Shown piece by piece: positions 20,588-30,817 of a DNA stretch of 64,000 nucleotides (the stretch's first letter is position 1; the number at the start of each line of letters is the position of its first letter). The DNA lies in NCBI GenBank assembly GCA_033807775.1, contig CM066317.1:15511370-15575369 (forward strand), read 5' to 3'. Under the pieces are notes generated by a model. That model saw only the letters and a program-made list of their open reading frames with translations. It was not told where the DNA came from and did not search any database. The position numbers were made by a program, and so were the translations under genes. Source of the stretch: Saussurea involucrata (lineage: Eukaryota > Streptophyta > Magnoliopsida > Asterales > Asteraceae).

Positions 20588-21997
20588 TTGAAGTTTGAAT
20601 GGAAAGCAGAACAGGACGAGGCATTCCGAATATTGAAAGAGAAATTGTGCAGCGCGCCGATTCTATCACTACCTGAAGGTTTTGAAGACTTTGTCGTTTA
20701 CAGTGATGCGTCTAAACTGGGATTGGGTTGTGTGCTTATGCAGCGCGGAAAAGTTATAGCTTATGCTTCTCGCCAACTGAAGGATCATGAACGACAGTAT
20801 CCTACGCACGATATGGAGCTTGCTGCAGTCGTCTTCGCATTAAAGATTTGGAGACATTATCTGTATGGTTCCAAATGTCAGATTTATAATGATCACAAGA
20901 GCCTTCAACACCTCTTTGATCAGAAGGAACTAAATACGAGACAAAGGAGATGGTTGGAATTGCTGAATGATTACGATTGTGAAATCCTTTATCACCCGGG
21001 AAAGGCGAATGTGGTGGCAGATGCGCTCAGTCGTCAAGAAAGGAGTGGAACAATAAAAGTTATTTCGCTACGAACTGAACTCCTACCCAACTTATTTGAT
21101 GAATTGCAGAAGTGTCAAGCGGAGGCTTATCATGATGAACATCTGAAATCAGAAAGGTTAGCGGGGATGTCAGCATTGCTAGTAAAAGATGATCGGGGGT
21201 TATTGTGTCTGGGAAAAAGAGTGTGGGTACCTCGATTGGGTGGATTACGTGATCGTGTGTTACAAGAAGCCCATCAATCCCGTTTCTCTATTCACCCAGG
21301 TACAAACAAGATGTATAAAGACCTAAAGAAATTCTATTGGTGGCCGGGGATAAAAAGAGGGATTGCTCAGTATGTGGAAAGGTGTGATACTTGTAAGAAA
21401 GTAAAGATTGAACACCAAAAGCCATTTGGTCAACTACAACGGCTAGAAATACCTATGTGGAAGTGGGAGCAGATTACCACAGATTTTATCACAAAGCTAC
21501 CAAGAACTCCGAAGGGATTCGATTCTATTTGGGTGATCATCGACAGATTGACAAAGTCTGCACACTTCCTACCGATAAAGGAAACCGATTCAATGGAGCG
21601 ATTAGCTAAGTTGTATATTGATGAAATAGTAACTCGACATGGGATTCCAATCTCGATCATTTCTGATCGTGATAGTCGTTTTACTTCAAGATTTTGGAGA
21701 AGTTTTCAAAGGGAAATGGGGACTCAGATAAAGTTAAGTACGGCGTATCATCCTCAAACAGATGGGCAGAGTGAACGAACAATTCAGACCTTAGAAGATA
21801 TGCTCCGGGCTTGCATTGTTGATTTTGGGGGATCGTGGGATAAGCATTTACCGTTAATCGAACTCGCTTACAACAACAGTTATCATTCTAGTATACAAGC
21901 GGCACCGTTCGAAGTACTGTATGGTAGGAAATGCCGAACGCCTCTGTGCTGGAACGAAGTGGGAGAAAAACATCTAGCGGGGCCGGAAATAGTTTAG
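20588..21997 (+). CDS. Gypsy RNase H and integrase ORF
   Basis: Open from about 20573 in the new frame (L-T-R-K-N). RNase H shows Y-S-D-A-S-K-L-G-L-G at the start and later N-D-H-K-S-L and A-D-A-L-S-R. Integrase has the HHCC zinc-binding motif (H-x-S/H-P-G-T-N near 21290, C-D-T-C near 21385) and the catalytic triad: T-T-D-F near 21480, S-D-R-D near 21664, and E in G-Q-S-E-R-T near 21773. It ends at an in-frame TAG (21995-21997) where family members usually read on, probably a CAG to TAG change. Confidence 0.9.
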   Translation: MKFEWKAEQDEAFRILKEKLCSAPILSLPEGFEDFVVYSDASKLGLGCVLMQRGKVIAYASRQLKDHERQYPTHDMELAAVVFALKIWRHYLYGSKCQIYNDHKSLQHLFDQKELNTRQRRWLELLNDYDCEILYHPGKANVVADALSRQERSGTIKVISLRTELLPNLFDELQKCQAEAYHDEHLKSERLAGMSALLVKDDRGLLCLGKRVWVPRLGGLRDRVLQEAHQSRFSIHPGTNKMYKDLKKFYWWPGIKRGIAQYVERCDTCKKVKIEHQKPFGQLQRLEIPMWKWEQITTDFITKLPRTPKGFDSIWVIIDRLTKSAHFLPIKETDSMERLAKLYIDEIVTRHGIPISIISDRDSRFTSRFWRSFQREMGTQIKLSTAYHPQTDGQSERTIQTLEDMLRACIVDFGGSWDKHLPLIELAYNNSYHSSIQAAPFEVLYGRKCRTPLCWNEVGEKHLAGPEIV

Positions 21998-22519
21998 TTA
22001 ATCGCCGATAAGGTTACCCAGATTCGAGAAAGATTGAAAGTGTCTCAAGATAGACAGAAGAGTTACGCTGATCGCCGTCGAAAGCCGTTGGAATTTCAAG
22101 TTGGGGATTACGTAATGTTAAAGGTTTCTCCGTGGAAAGGAGTCATCAGATTTGGTCGACAAGGTAAACTTAGCCCAATGTATATTGGACCATTTGCAAT
22201 CACAGAAAGGATCTGTGAAGTAGCTTACAGATTAGATCTTCCACCAGAATTGAGCAGGATTCATAATGCATTTCACGTGTCAAACTTCCGAAAGTGTCTG
22301 GTTACTCAAGATCAGGCAGTCTCCCTACCAGAGATACAAGTCGACGAAAGACTGAATTATGTAGAAGAGCCAGAAGCTATAGTTGATCATAAGGTTAAAG
22401 TACTGCGGAATAAGGAGGCCAGACAAGTGAAAGTTCAGTGGAGACATCATAAAGGTCAAGATGCTACGTGGGAATCTGAATCGGAAATAAGAGCCAAATA
22501 CCCTCACCTTTTTGCCTAA
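21998..22519 (+). CDS. Integrase C-terminus with chromodomain
   Basis: Same frame as the preceding ORF after the TAG. It has the GPF/Y-like module (V-S-P-W-K-G, Y-I-G-P-F, Y-R-L-D-L-P, H-N-A-F-H-V-S) and then a chromodomain: I-V-D-H-K-V-K-V-L-R, V-K-V-Q-W, A-T-W-E-S-E. Chromodomains of chromoviruses guide integration towards particular chromatin. The stop TAA at 22517-22519 is followed by the polypurine tract. The domain looks intact but depends on readthrough of the TAG. Confidence 0.9.
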   Translation, partial: LIADKVTQIRERLKVSQDRQKSYADRRRKPLEFQVGDYVMLKVSPWKGVIRFGRQGKLSPMYIGPFAITERICEVAYRLDLPPELSRIHNAFHVSNFRKCLVTQDQAVSLPEIQVDERLNYVEEPEAIVDHKVKVLRNKEARQVKVQWRHHKGQDATWESESEIRAKYPHLFA

Positions 22520-22544
22520 CTGAATTCCGGGACGGAATTCTTTT

Positions 22545-22557
22545 AAGGGGGAGATGA
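22545..22557 (+). other. Polypurine tract
   Basis: AAGGGGGAGATGA directly before the 3' LTR, the plus-strand primer of the gypsy. Confidence 0.9.
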
Positions 22558-24163
22558 TGTAATACCCAGGGTAAGTCCGTTAGATAATTTAACAATAATT
22601 TATGATGTTCAGGGTAAGTTTGGGGTAAAATATAAGTTAAGGGTGTTTGGGTCATTAATGAGAAGTTGAAGGTCTAGAAGGTACAAATTGATTTTTGATA
22701 TACACCTTAGGCTATCAGGTGTATCTTTATCCAGTTATAGAAAGAGTGTGTATGTGTGCGGGAGTTCTGAAGGCGAAAGAAAGCGAAAGAGGAAACCGTA
22801 CGAGTAGGGCTTCAATTGATCGGGTTAAGAAGTAATTTGGAGGTAAGTCCTTTACATATTGTGTTTGTAATTATGAATAGAAGATATCTTTCGGTTTAGA
22901 GTATCTAATTTCACGTCTTGAATGGATTCCAATCGATTTCTGGGTAGATAGAACCGACTGTGTTCTTGAGGACTCCCGGTGAAATCCCGGTATAATCAAC
23001 TCCCGGTGAAATCCCGGTATAATCAACTTCCGGTGGAGTCCCGGTAATATGGACTCCCGGTAGTGTGGAATCCCGGTAGTGTGAATTCCCGGTAGAGTTG
23101 ACTCCCGGTATAACAGACTCCCGGTAGTGTGGAATCCCGGTAGTGTGAATTCCCGGTAGAGTTGACTCCCGGTATAACAGACTTCCGGTAGTGGAGAGTT
23201 CCGGTATTATGAACTTCCGGTATAGGAACTCCCGGTACTAAGAGTCCCGGTACTGTATAAGTCCCGGTACCCTGTGTAGTCCCGGTAGTGAGTTAAATAC
23301 AGTGTGTAATGGAACAATTGAGGATGGGAAATCGTTAGGCTTTACGTATTTGGTTAGTAAAGCAATTTGTGTATCTTAACTTGTTTCAGATTCCGTGGAA
23401 TCGTGGTAAGGGATAGGATCGTTTTGAAAGAAGCTTACGAACGTGTGAAATAACCAAAACAGGTGAGTTTTGCTTTGAAAACACTTTTAACTGGAATACA
23501 TACATGTGTGGAGTTGGGAGTGAAACTGTTGATAATTATGTGCTCGTATGTGAATTATAATATAGTGAGATATCATATTTACATGTGTATTATAAATGTG
23601 TTATAATACGTTGGCCGGGTTTAAGACCGGTGTGATTAGCTATAGAACCTGTATAGCGTTGTTTGGCTGTAGATGTTGTGCAGCGTTGTATATTATTAGT
23701 TGGCTTGCTACCACTAATATGGCCAGAAGGAATGAAAAGGGGAAGCATAATATATGTGAGTTTATTTGGATGTATATGATTGAGTTGCGTGATTTATATG
23801 ATTAAAGTTTATATAAATGGTTTTTAAACTAACAGGGGTTTCTCACTTAGACCATCAGGTCTAACCCTCATTTTGTTTTAAAAATATGTATTCCAGGTGG
23901 TGGATCAAGTAAGGGCAAGTAAGTAGAGTAACCGGTGGATGGCTAGAGAGAAGGAGTTTAAGATGAAGCTTTTGACTTGTTTAGCAGTTGTATTGCAACG
24001 TTAAATGTTATGCATGTAAATAGTACAGTATTTGGGTTACATATGGTTTTCTTTCAATTGTAAGAGACTACTGGACCGTACATGTAATGTGAAGTTCGTT
24101 TGTTATATCTATTTATGTTATATTGTGTGATATGTTGTGTACTTGGGATATGGGGTCGTTACA
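22558..24163 (+). mobile_element. 3' LTR of chromodomain gypsy
   Basis: The LTR is 1606 bp and near identical to 16118-17681 except for scattered single-base changes, extra CCCGGT sequence near 22985-23030 and about 15 bp near 23803. ORFs inside are shadows. Confidence 0.93.
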
Positions 24164-24168
24164 GATCG

Positions 24169-25390
24169 GTAGAGTCATATTTGGATCTTCCCGATTTTGA
24201 GGAAAATCGGCCTGAGGAAGAAGTTCTGGGTCTTTCAGAGTGTTTTCTTCTGCATTCAGATGCAAAATGACCCCTTTTACCACAGTTAAAACACTCCTTG
24301 TTAGATTTGTCCGAAGAAGAGTGTTTGGAGAGAGAAGATGAGGATTTTCGACTAAACTTAGATTTTCCAGAAGAGAAGCGAGATTTGGATTTAGAATACC
24401 CATCCAACATGGCTATTCCATCTGATAAATTGTCAACTGAAGTTTCCCCACTTTCATCCTCAGCATCACAAAGATATGCTTCTGAATGCTCACTGGGATC
24501 TTCTTGACTATCATGGTCAGAGTCAGATGGGTAGGTGATTTTTGGAATACACTTAGTTCTTTTGGAAGAGTCACTTAGGAGAGCTAGAAAAGAGCTCTTT
24601 ATATCTGTGATGACAGACTTCCTTTGCAGTTTAGTCTGCTCATAGTTGAAAAGAGTTCCATAGAGAACAGTGAGAGACATATGATCAAGATCCTTGGTTG
24701 TATTTATACAAGTACATATATTTTCCCAAAAGTCAGGAAGACAGTCCATAAACTTGCACAGGACTTCCTCATTGTCATACACTCTACCTAACAGCTTTAA
24801 ATCATTAAGAAGACTATTAAAGCGGTTATAGTAGTTGGAGAGAGATTCTCCTTTCTCATAAGAGAAGAGTTCAAGTTTTCTAACAAGGGTAATCGTTTTG
24901 CTTTTTTTAACTTCATCTATACCTTCGTACAGAACACACAGAGTGGACCACATCTCTTTGGCAATAGAGAGATTTACCAGAGAGTGGTACACTTCATCAG
25001 GAAGAGAGAGAGAGAGAGCGATGATGGTACTGACTTTGGAATCTAAAGACACAAGACGTTTTTCTTCATCAGTATATTTCTTGGGATTCTTAAGAATATA
25101 CCGACCGGTTACAGTAGATTTTTCTTCATCAGAGGAATCATCAGAATCATCTTGACCAACACTTATTTACCAGATTTTTGAGTTTCATAGTGATCCCAAA
25201 CTCTAGGGACAAAAGGTCCATTACTGAGAATAGTAGGGTATCTGCTATCCACTCCTTCCATGAAAAGCATCAGTCTGTTTTTTCACAAAGAAAAGTTGTT
25301 TGGATTGAACTTAGGAGGTTTAGCAATAGATCCATTTTCAGAAAAAGTGTTTTGAGAAGAAACAATATTGTTTGAGGAGGAAGCAACCAT
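24169..25390 (-). pseudogene. Copia-I gag N-terminal part
   Basis: Begins M-V-A-S-S-S-N-N after the primer site. A TGA interrupts about 35 codons in (N-N-F-S-L-stop-K, probably a former TGG), a TAA follows near 25167, and a frameshift restores the frame D-S-D-D-S-S-D-E-E. The remaining 297-residue frame (25052-24159) has a copia gag domain (L-D-S-K-V, E-M-W, L-Y-E-G, Y-Y-N-R-F, L-C-K-F-M-D-C-L-P) and a CCHC knuckle C-F-N-C-G-K-R-G-H-F-A-S-E-C. It is cut at its C-terminal side by the gypsy at 24164 and continues at 16117. Confidence 0.82.
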
Positions 25391-25422
25391 TGCAGATCAA
25401 GTTTATTGAGATTAAACCTTTT

Positions 25423-25434
25423 GCTCTGATACCA
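25423..25434 (-). other. Copia-I primer binding site
   Basis: Minus-strand TGGTATCAGAGC, two bases from the 5' LTR, matching initiator tRNA-Met. Confidence 0.9.
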
Positions 25435-25436
25435 CT

Positions 25437-26546
25437 TGTTAGTCCCAGATGGCTAATAAGAACAAGAACAGGTATTGTAGAAGGGGGGGGGGGGGGTTGA
25501 ATACAATACACAATTTTTTCACTTTAATTAATTCTTTTATTGATTTATAAAATCAAGAATTACACATAAAACACATAGAACAATTAGATTGTTGCGGAAA
25601 GAACAGATAAAATCTATTCTAACAATCTTCACAAAGTAATACTGAAAACAAAACAACTTCTAAAACACAAAGATTGAAAGCAATAAAGTTCAAGGAGAGA
25701 AAGGAGCAGAGTGTCTTGAGCACAGAGTAATCTTCAAGAGTTCGTGTTTGCATGGAGAAGTCTTCATCTTTTTTGGGAACGGTGTCCTAGGCAATGCCTA
25801 GACTAATCTATTGGCAAATTATGATTGTAAGACATCAGCCCTGATTAAACCTCAGTGGCCACAATTGTTGTGTACGCCTGGATTAGAACCCTGGGCATAT
25901 GGGATATTCCACCATATCCCCCAGGGCCTTAACCAGTACACCACAACCCTTGTGGCTGAGAAGTCTTCATCTTTATATAGTGTCATGAGCATTTGAAGCA
26001 TGGGACACTTGTCACTTTGTCATTTGAAGGTCAGGTTTGACTCTCAAAAGTTGAAGTGTCTTTTCCTAAAAAGCTTTGATGGTGACAATATCTAAGAATG
26101 GGAAAAAGGACATATGAACCTTTTTCTTCCATACCCAGACATTTCTTCTTTGATGAGAAACTTCTTTGGAAGAGACAAGGGAGGATCCTCCTATTTGAGG
26201 ATCCCACCGATTTGTCATGCACAACATCGGTGAGATGTCAAATGTTACCTCTTATGATGAAAATCTTCATGGCAATGAGATAAGGGAGGATTCTCCTGTT
26301 TGAGGATCTTACCGATTTTCATGGAGAAAATCGTTGAGACAACTTAGTTTGGGTTGAGAAGTCCATCTTCAATCCGCATTGGTAGATTTACTTCTTCTTG
26401 ATTTCGGCTGATCTTTGACTTCACCGAACTTTGACAATATGACTAAGTTATTACAAAGAACCTAAAAATTCTCTAAGTATAAAAGATGTTTTTCAAAGAA
26501 TGTAAGGAGATCAGGAGGTCATCTTCAAATCTTTGATGACCCAACA
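25437..26546 (-). mobile_element. Copia-I 5' LTR (with inserted SINE)
   Basis: 1110 bp including a 186-bp SINE and its 17-bp duplication. Edges TGTTAGTCCCAG and GACCCAACA, next to GTAAG. A 14-base G run lies at 25483-25496. Hairpins around CACCGATTT and AAATCG are present at about 26206-26236 and 26306-26336, with some pairs broken compared with the other LTR. Confidence 0.9.
25772..25957 (-). mobile_element. tRNA-derived SINE
   Basis: On the minus strand: box A TGGTGTACTGG (25943-25933) and box B GGTTCTAATCC (25890-25880), the internal RNA polymerase III promoter. The 17-bp duplication GAGAAGTCTTCATCTTT lies at 25755-25771 and 25958-25974. The other copia-I LTR at about 7871-7887 has only one copy of that duplication. 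A poly-A-like tail is at 25772. It shares the body (ACACAACAATTGTGG, CATAATTTGCCAA, CCTAGGACACC) with the copy at 39542-39730. Confidence 0.9.
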
Positions 26547-26551
26547 GTAAG

Positions 26552-27960
26552 AAATTTTAATAAAAATATTAAAAAAATAATGTTCAAATAAACTAATAAG
26601 TGAATTAAATTTAATAAACATATTAATAATTAATGTTTAAACAAACAAAAAAATTAATTAAATTAAACAAATATGCATTTGTTTGTTTGTGAAAGATCTT
26701 TTCTAATTATGAAAGAAGTGAGTTCTCTTGCAAAACCTTACAAGCCACATGACATACCATGCCATCTTGCAAGGAGTCTTTGCAAGACGTGTGTGGATGC
26801 TCTTACCATCGTTGATGCCAACACTCAACTTGAACCCAACAAAAAAATTCCCATCCACTTCTTTAAATCATATTCATTTAAGTTTTTCTCTAAATCCGAA
26901 ATAAAACTCAATGAAAGTCGTACTGTTTTTGGTATTTTTACACTAAAAATTAATCTAACTTCAAAGAAAGAGATAACAAGAAAACTATTTTTCAAAGATA
27001 AATACATATAGAGGAAACGTTTAGTTAAGAACCTAACTTTTTTATGAAACAAGGATAATGAGATTACTATCTATTCTTATTCATAATAACTAATGAACAT
27101 GATTTTTTTACAACAATATTGATGAATATGTCGTGAATGCATTGGATGCGTAGCGCACTTTCGTTTGCCCATCATTTATAAACATAATCTAGGTTTGTAA
27201 CTAAACTTGTCTCCCTATAAAAATATATAAATATTATTAACTTTAATAGATTAAGTGTCTCTTTAGACTCATACTTATTTATGAGTTATACATGACCGTT
27301 TTCTTAATAATATATAAAGTGGCTTATTCAATAAGTTTTTAGAACTTTATTTAAAAAATCAAGTTTTTTACGAACATGTCCCTTTCAATTAAAAAACAAT
27401 AAAAACACGCTAATTCTATCTAAAAACCTTTCCGCTATATGGCATGAGATCATGTGAGAAGTGTCATTTTTTGTGAAAATGTGAGAAATGTTTTTTAACT
27501 GTTGATCACTTTTAATTGATCAAATACCCTTCCATCAATTGCGCCTTAAAAGAGAATTGATCTGGTGCATTTTATCTCATTCTAATGTTCGTCAATTTCT
27601 CATCCAACAGTTGATAACCACTTCTTATATTTCTCACCAAATTTGACACTTCCCACCGTAACTAACCCAACCCTCCTATACCCGTATATGTATTAATGGA
27701 AAAGCAAGGAAGGAGTGGTTAAGATATATTTATTTTCACAAGAAAAGTATGCAATGACATTTGGCGAAAAGAAACAAAAGAAAGAAATGGAGAAAGGACA
27801 TAATAGTAAGTTTCTCGAAACACCCAAAGTGCATTCATTTCTCATGTTGTCCTCTTCGTTAACCACCAAAACCTGCTGGATCTTTTAAACCCCTTCCTTT
27901 TCTTTTCTTCCTCTCCAAATTCACCATTCAATTTCCAATTTCAAACTTCCATCAACAATT
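26552..27960. other. Intergenic region upstream of F-box gene
   Basis: AT-rich sequence without a recognisable gene. The short ORFs near 26673-27052 have no motif. The last 100 bases before 27965 are a pyrimidine-rich leader (CTTCCTTTTCTTTTCTTCC), expected for a plant 5' UTR. I see no convincing TATA box. Confidence 0.5.
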
Positions 27961-27964
27961 CAAC

Positions 27965-28540
27965 ATGATGAAGAGATCCAGATCAACAACATCTCTCAAT
28001 TCTCACCTTTGCAAGAAGATCAAGCAATCGCAATCCTCCACCGCCACCGCCACCGCCACCGCCACCGCCGCTGTTCTCATGGACCAAAACTTGCTTTATG
28101 AGGTGCTCAAGCATGCGGACGCCAAAACGTTAGGTGCGGCGGCCTGTGTTAGCAGACAGTGGAATCGGACGGTTCAGGATGAGCGGTTATGGGAGCTGAT
28201 CTGCACCAGACACTGGGAAAGTATCGGATGCGGGAGTAACACGCTCCGTTTGGTGGTCCTTGCGCTCGGTGGCTTCCGATGTCTTCATTCTCATTACTTA
28301 TTACCTTTATCTAAACCTTCCGTCTCCGTCGCCACCTCATCGTCTTCCTCCACCGTCGCCGCCGCCACATCCACATCGGCCTGGCCGTGTCTACCGCCAC
28401 CGCGTACGATCGTTCCGACGAAACCTACCGCCACCGCCGGAGTGAAAACGCGTTGGGGAAAAGACGAGATCCAGCTCTCGCTATCTCTTCTCTCGATTCG
28501 TTACTTTGAGAAGCTTAATTTCAATAACCGACACAAATGA
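27965..28540 (+). CDS. SLY1: F-box protein SLEEPY1/GID2-like
   Basis: 191 residues, intronless. The family is the F-box subunit of an SCF ubiquitin ligase that binds gibberellin-activated DELLA repressors in the nucleus and sends them for degradation, which derepresses growth. Evidence: a short F-box (L-L-Y-E-V-L-K-H-A-D-A-K-T-L, C-V-S-R-Q-W, D-E-R-L-W-E) at about residues 41-80; then I-C-T-R-H-W, I-G-C-G; the GGF motif V-L-A-L-G-G-F-R at about 96-105; P-L-S-K-P; and the LSL motif W-G-K-D-E...L-S-L-L-S-I-R-Y-F-E-K near the C-terminus. All landmarks appear in order. Differences from the usual approximately 150-residue protein are a TATATATA (Thr-Ala) run near the N-terminus and a Ser/Thr/Ala-Pro-rich insert between the GGF and LSL motifs. 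Both are in low-complexity parts. No defects seen. ATG-ATG opens the frame; I use the first. Confidence 0.93.
   Translation: MMKRSRSTTSLNSHLCKKIKQSQSSTATATATATAAVLMDQNLLYEVLKHADAKTLGAAACVSRQWNRTVQDERLWELICTRHWESIGCGSNTLRLVVLALGGFRCLHSHYLLPLSKPSVSVATSSSSSTVAAATSTSAWPCLPPPRTIVPTKPTATAGVKTRWGKDEIQLSLSLLSIRYFEKLNFNNRHK
28038..28070 (+). repeat. (CCACCG)n coding microsatellite
   Basis: Hexanucleotide repeat CACCGC encoding alternating Thr-Ala in the F-box protein N-terminus. Length changes would stay in frame. Confidence 0.85.
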
Positions 28541-29334
28541 AACTGACTGTAATGATCAAAATCAACTGGTAATTTGAATTTCGTTTGTTATTGTTGTTGT
28601 TATCATTTTTGTTTGTAATTTTTGTAGTATGAATTGAAATAGTAGATGAATTAACAACCTTTTCACTTAAGAAAATTCAATTTTTAATCATTCAAACTTT
28701 ATTTCTATCAAAATGATCAGAATGCCGCAAATCTGACACTCCAAAACATCTTTTAATTGCAGCGTCGGATTTTTTCTGATGCATTCTAAAATAATTATTA
28801 ATTTAAATAATCTTCGTCAGACTTGCCGGATTCTGATCGTTCTAGTAAAAAAAGTTGAATGGTTAAAGTTAAATTTAAGTTAATAACTCATGAATCCGGT
28901 GGTCGAGAATGGATGTCTGTTGATTGTGACGGCGTCTCCGCCAGTTTCCACGGCGGAATTTGGGGGTTGTCTTGTTGTGGGAAGTTGAGGCCAAGTGTGA
29001 AAAAGAGAAAAGGTGGGGGAGAGATGTGTCGTATTAGATGTTGGCATCATGTATGAGGGCAAAATAGATAAACATTTTTGTCACTACAGACAAAATATAT
29101 TTTCTTTTTATTTTAAATTTTTTGTTATAAAATTATTTTATCTATGAATTCAGATAGAACAAAAAAACCCTCTAAAAAGGAATAATTGTGTAATCTATGT
29201 TGTATCCATCGCTGCTTTGTTTGTACTAACATCTGACTCATCAACTTTTTCGCTTGTTTTTTTTTCAGGCCAATTATTATTATTTTTTTTTGAAACAAAT
29301 TTTCATTTTATTTTGTTTCTTGGATTTTTTACAT
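28541..29334. other. 3' flank of the F-box gene
   Basis: The first part is likely 3' UTR (AT-rich, TTGTAATTTTTGTAG near 28615). The 65-residue ORF at 28859-29056 has no recognised motif and I do not call it. It ends at the TAATAACAA target duplication of the next MULE. Confidence 0.5.
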
Positions 29335-29836
29335 TAATAACAAGGGAAATTAATTAAAATACCCCAAGTTTGACCAACTGTTACCGAAATACCCAAAAAA
29401 ATTTCCATTTTGCAAAAATGCCCTAAATACCCGCGATGGATCCCGCGATCGCGGGCTAGGGCTGACGTGGCACGTACTTTGGGTACAAATGCCCCGCGAA
29501 GCCCCTCAACTTTGGCCGCGGTGCACTTTTGGTCCCTGCCCGTGATGGCCTGCGATGGACCAAAATTTACAGTTTTGGTCCCTGAAAATTTACACTTTTG
29601 GTCCCTGTACTTAGACGAATCTTGCATGCTTTTACTGTTTTTTTCCACAATTATTGTACTTTGAAGACCGATTTGTAGTTGAAATTCATTTGCATGTTTG
29701 AGATTTCATCCATAAATATCAGTAATATGCAATTCACAATTCACACTTGTTCTTGCTTTCTTTCTTGATTTCTCTCTTGCTTTCTTTCTTTGAATTGCTT
29801 TCTCTCTTGATTTCTCTTCTCTCATTTCATCCACAA

Positions 29837-30160
29837 ATGGCATCGTCATCAAACCCTAAGTCTACTCCTGAAAAAATGCCACCTCAAATCGAGGTCGCCA
29901 TAGCAAAAAAGGAAAAGGAGATGGATGAACTAACAGAAGAGTGGAAAAAAATTATGGACAGGAAGGCAGTCCATTTGAGAAAGATCGAAGAGGAAGACAG
30001 GGAGATCAAAAGGATGAAAGGGGATATAAAAGCTAGGGAGGCTCGTGTTCGTCGAGAACAAGAAACAATTCACCATATTCTGCAAGACTTTGCAATTATT
30101 CAAGCGAAGGTAAACGAGAAGCAAGCTTGGATTGATGAAACTAAATCAATTTTTAAGTAG
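29837..30160 (+). CDS. Coiled-coil ORF inside the MULE
   Basis: About 107 residues from M-A-S-S-S-N-P-K (ATG at 29837). A longer frame opens upstream at 29747 but that part is a low-complexity Phe/Leu/Ser run in a CTT-rich leader. Residues 25-100 are highly charged (K-K-E-K-E-M-D-E-L-T-E-E-W-K-K) and predicted to form one long coiled coil. It lies on the opposite strand to the transposase, just inside the left inverted end, which could supply its promoter. No family recognised. It could be an accessory MULE gene or a captured gene piece. Confidence 0.45.
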   Translation: MASSSNPKSTPEKMPPQIEVAIAKKEKEMDELTEEWKKIMDRKAVHLRKIEEEDREIKRMKGDIKAREARVRREQETIHHILQDFAIIQAKVNEKQAWIDETKSIFK

Positions 30161-30301
30161 GTGGTGGTTGTTTTAGTTGTTTTGTATTTTTTTTCTTGTT
30201 TTGTATTTTTTACTGTGTTGTTGTTTTGTATTTTTTGTTGTTGTTAATTTCTCTGAAAAGTAGTTTTTAAGCCGCTGAACCACGGTTAGGTTGGATACAT
30301 C

Positions 30302-30520
30302 ATGCAAGGTCAAGTCAGAGGTTACCTCATTCGTGTGCCTACTCCTCTTGTAGAATATATGACAACCCTCAACTCATTTGCTAAAGTGTGTGCGGGTTGT
30401 GGTACACAATGGCCATACGTGGTTGCAAAAGCAGAAGTCGTTGAAGAAGGGTCAGAAAGATTGAAGATGAAGAGCATGTTGGATGAAATACAAACTAGCT
30501 GTGTTATCAATGTTTATTTA
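30302..30520 (+). other. Short unknown ORF inside the MULE
   Basis: Opens M-Q-G-Q-V-R-G-Y and contains C-A-G-C near residue 33 before running into the repeated block at 30490. Plus strand, 140 bases after the coiled-coil ORF, and possibly a second exon of the same gene. No domain recognised. Confidence 0.25.
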
Positions 30521-30755
30521 AAAGCATATGTATGTGTGTATATATCTAATATGAATATATTTATCATTTACAAACTAGCTGTGTTATCAATGTTCATTTA
30601 GAAGCATATGTATGTGTGTATATATATCATTTACAAATCAGTGTTTAGATCAACAGTATCATATGTGTTTGTTCCAACAAAAATGTCAAGAAATTATCAT
30701 TTCCAGATCTTACAGATAAAGGTCTCCTTTTTTAAGTCTTCTTCTTCTTCATATA

Positions 30756-30817
<62 letters not shown>

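Larger units (their letters stand above)
16118..24163 (+). mobile_element. Chromodomain gypsy (Tekay/Del-like), nearly complete
   Basis: Target duplication GATCG lies at 16113-16117 and 24164-24168. LTRs 16118-17681 and 22558-24163 both run TGTAATACCCAGGG to GGGGTCGTTACA and are nearly identical, so insertion is recent. Primer site, gag, protease, reverse transcriptase, RNase H, integrase and a C-terminal chromodomain follow in the gypsy order. Three visible defects stop it from making a full polyprotein: protease DSG is DSD, a frameshift near 20573, and TAG at 21995. It sits inside the gag of copia-I. Confidence 0.93.
7562..26546 (-). mobile_element. Copia-I, nested host element with both LTRs
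   Basis: The two LTRs (7562-9184 and 25437-26546) start TGTTAGTCCCA and end GACCCAACA. GTAAG flanks the pair at 7557-7561 and 26547-26551. The primer site lies at 25423-25434 and a polypurine tract at 9185-9196, so transcription runs right to left. Gag can be followed through 25390-24169 and 16117-14700. Only stubs of protease and integrase remain and no reverse transcriptase was found. The long coiled-coil gag and several CCCCCTC tracts near the 3' end recall SIRE/Maximus-type copia elements; this is an inference. It is interrupted by a gypsy, a nested pair of solo LTRs, a MITE and a SINE. Confidence 0.88.

Noticed and set aside
28859..29056. 65-residue ORF downstream of the F-box gene
   Set aside because: No motif, homologous family or leader that I recognise.
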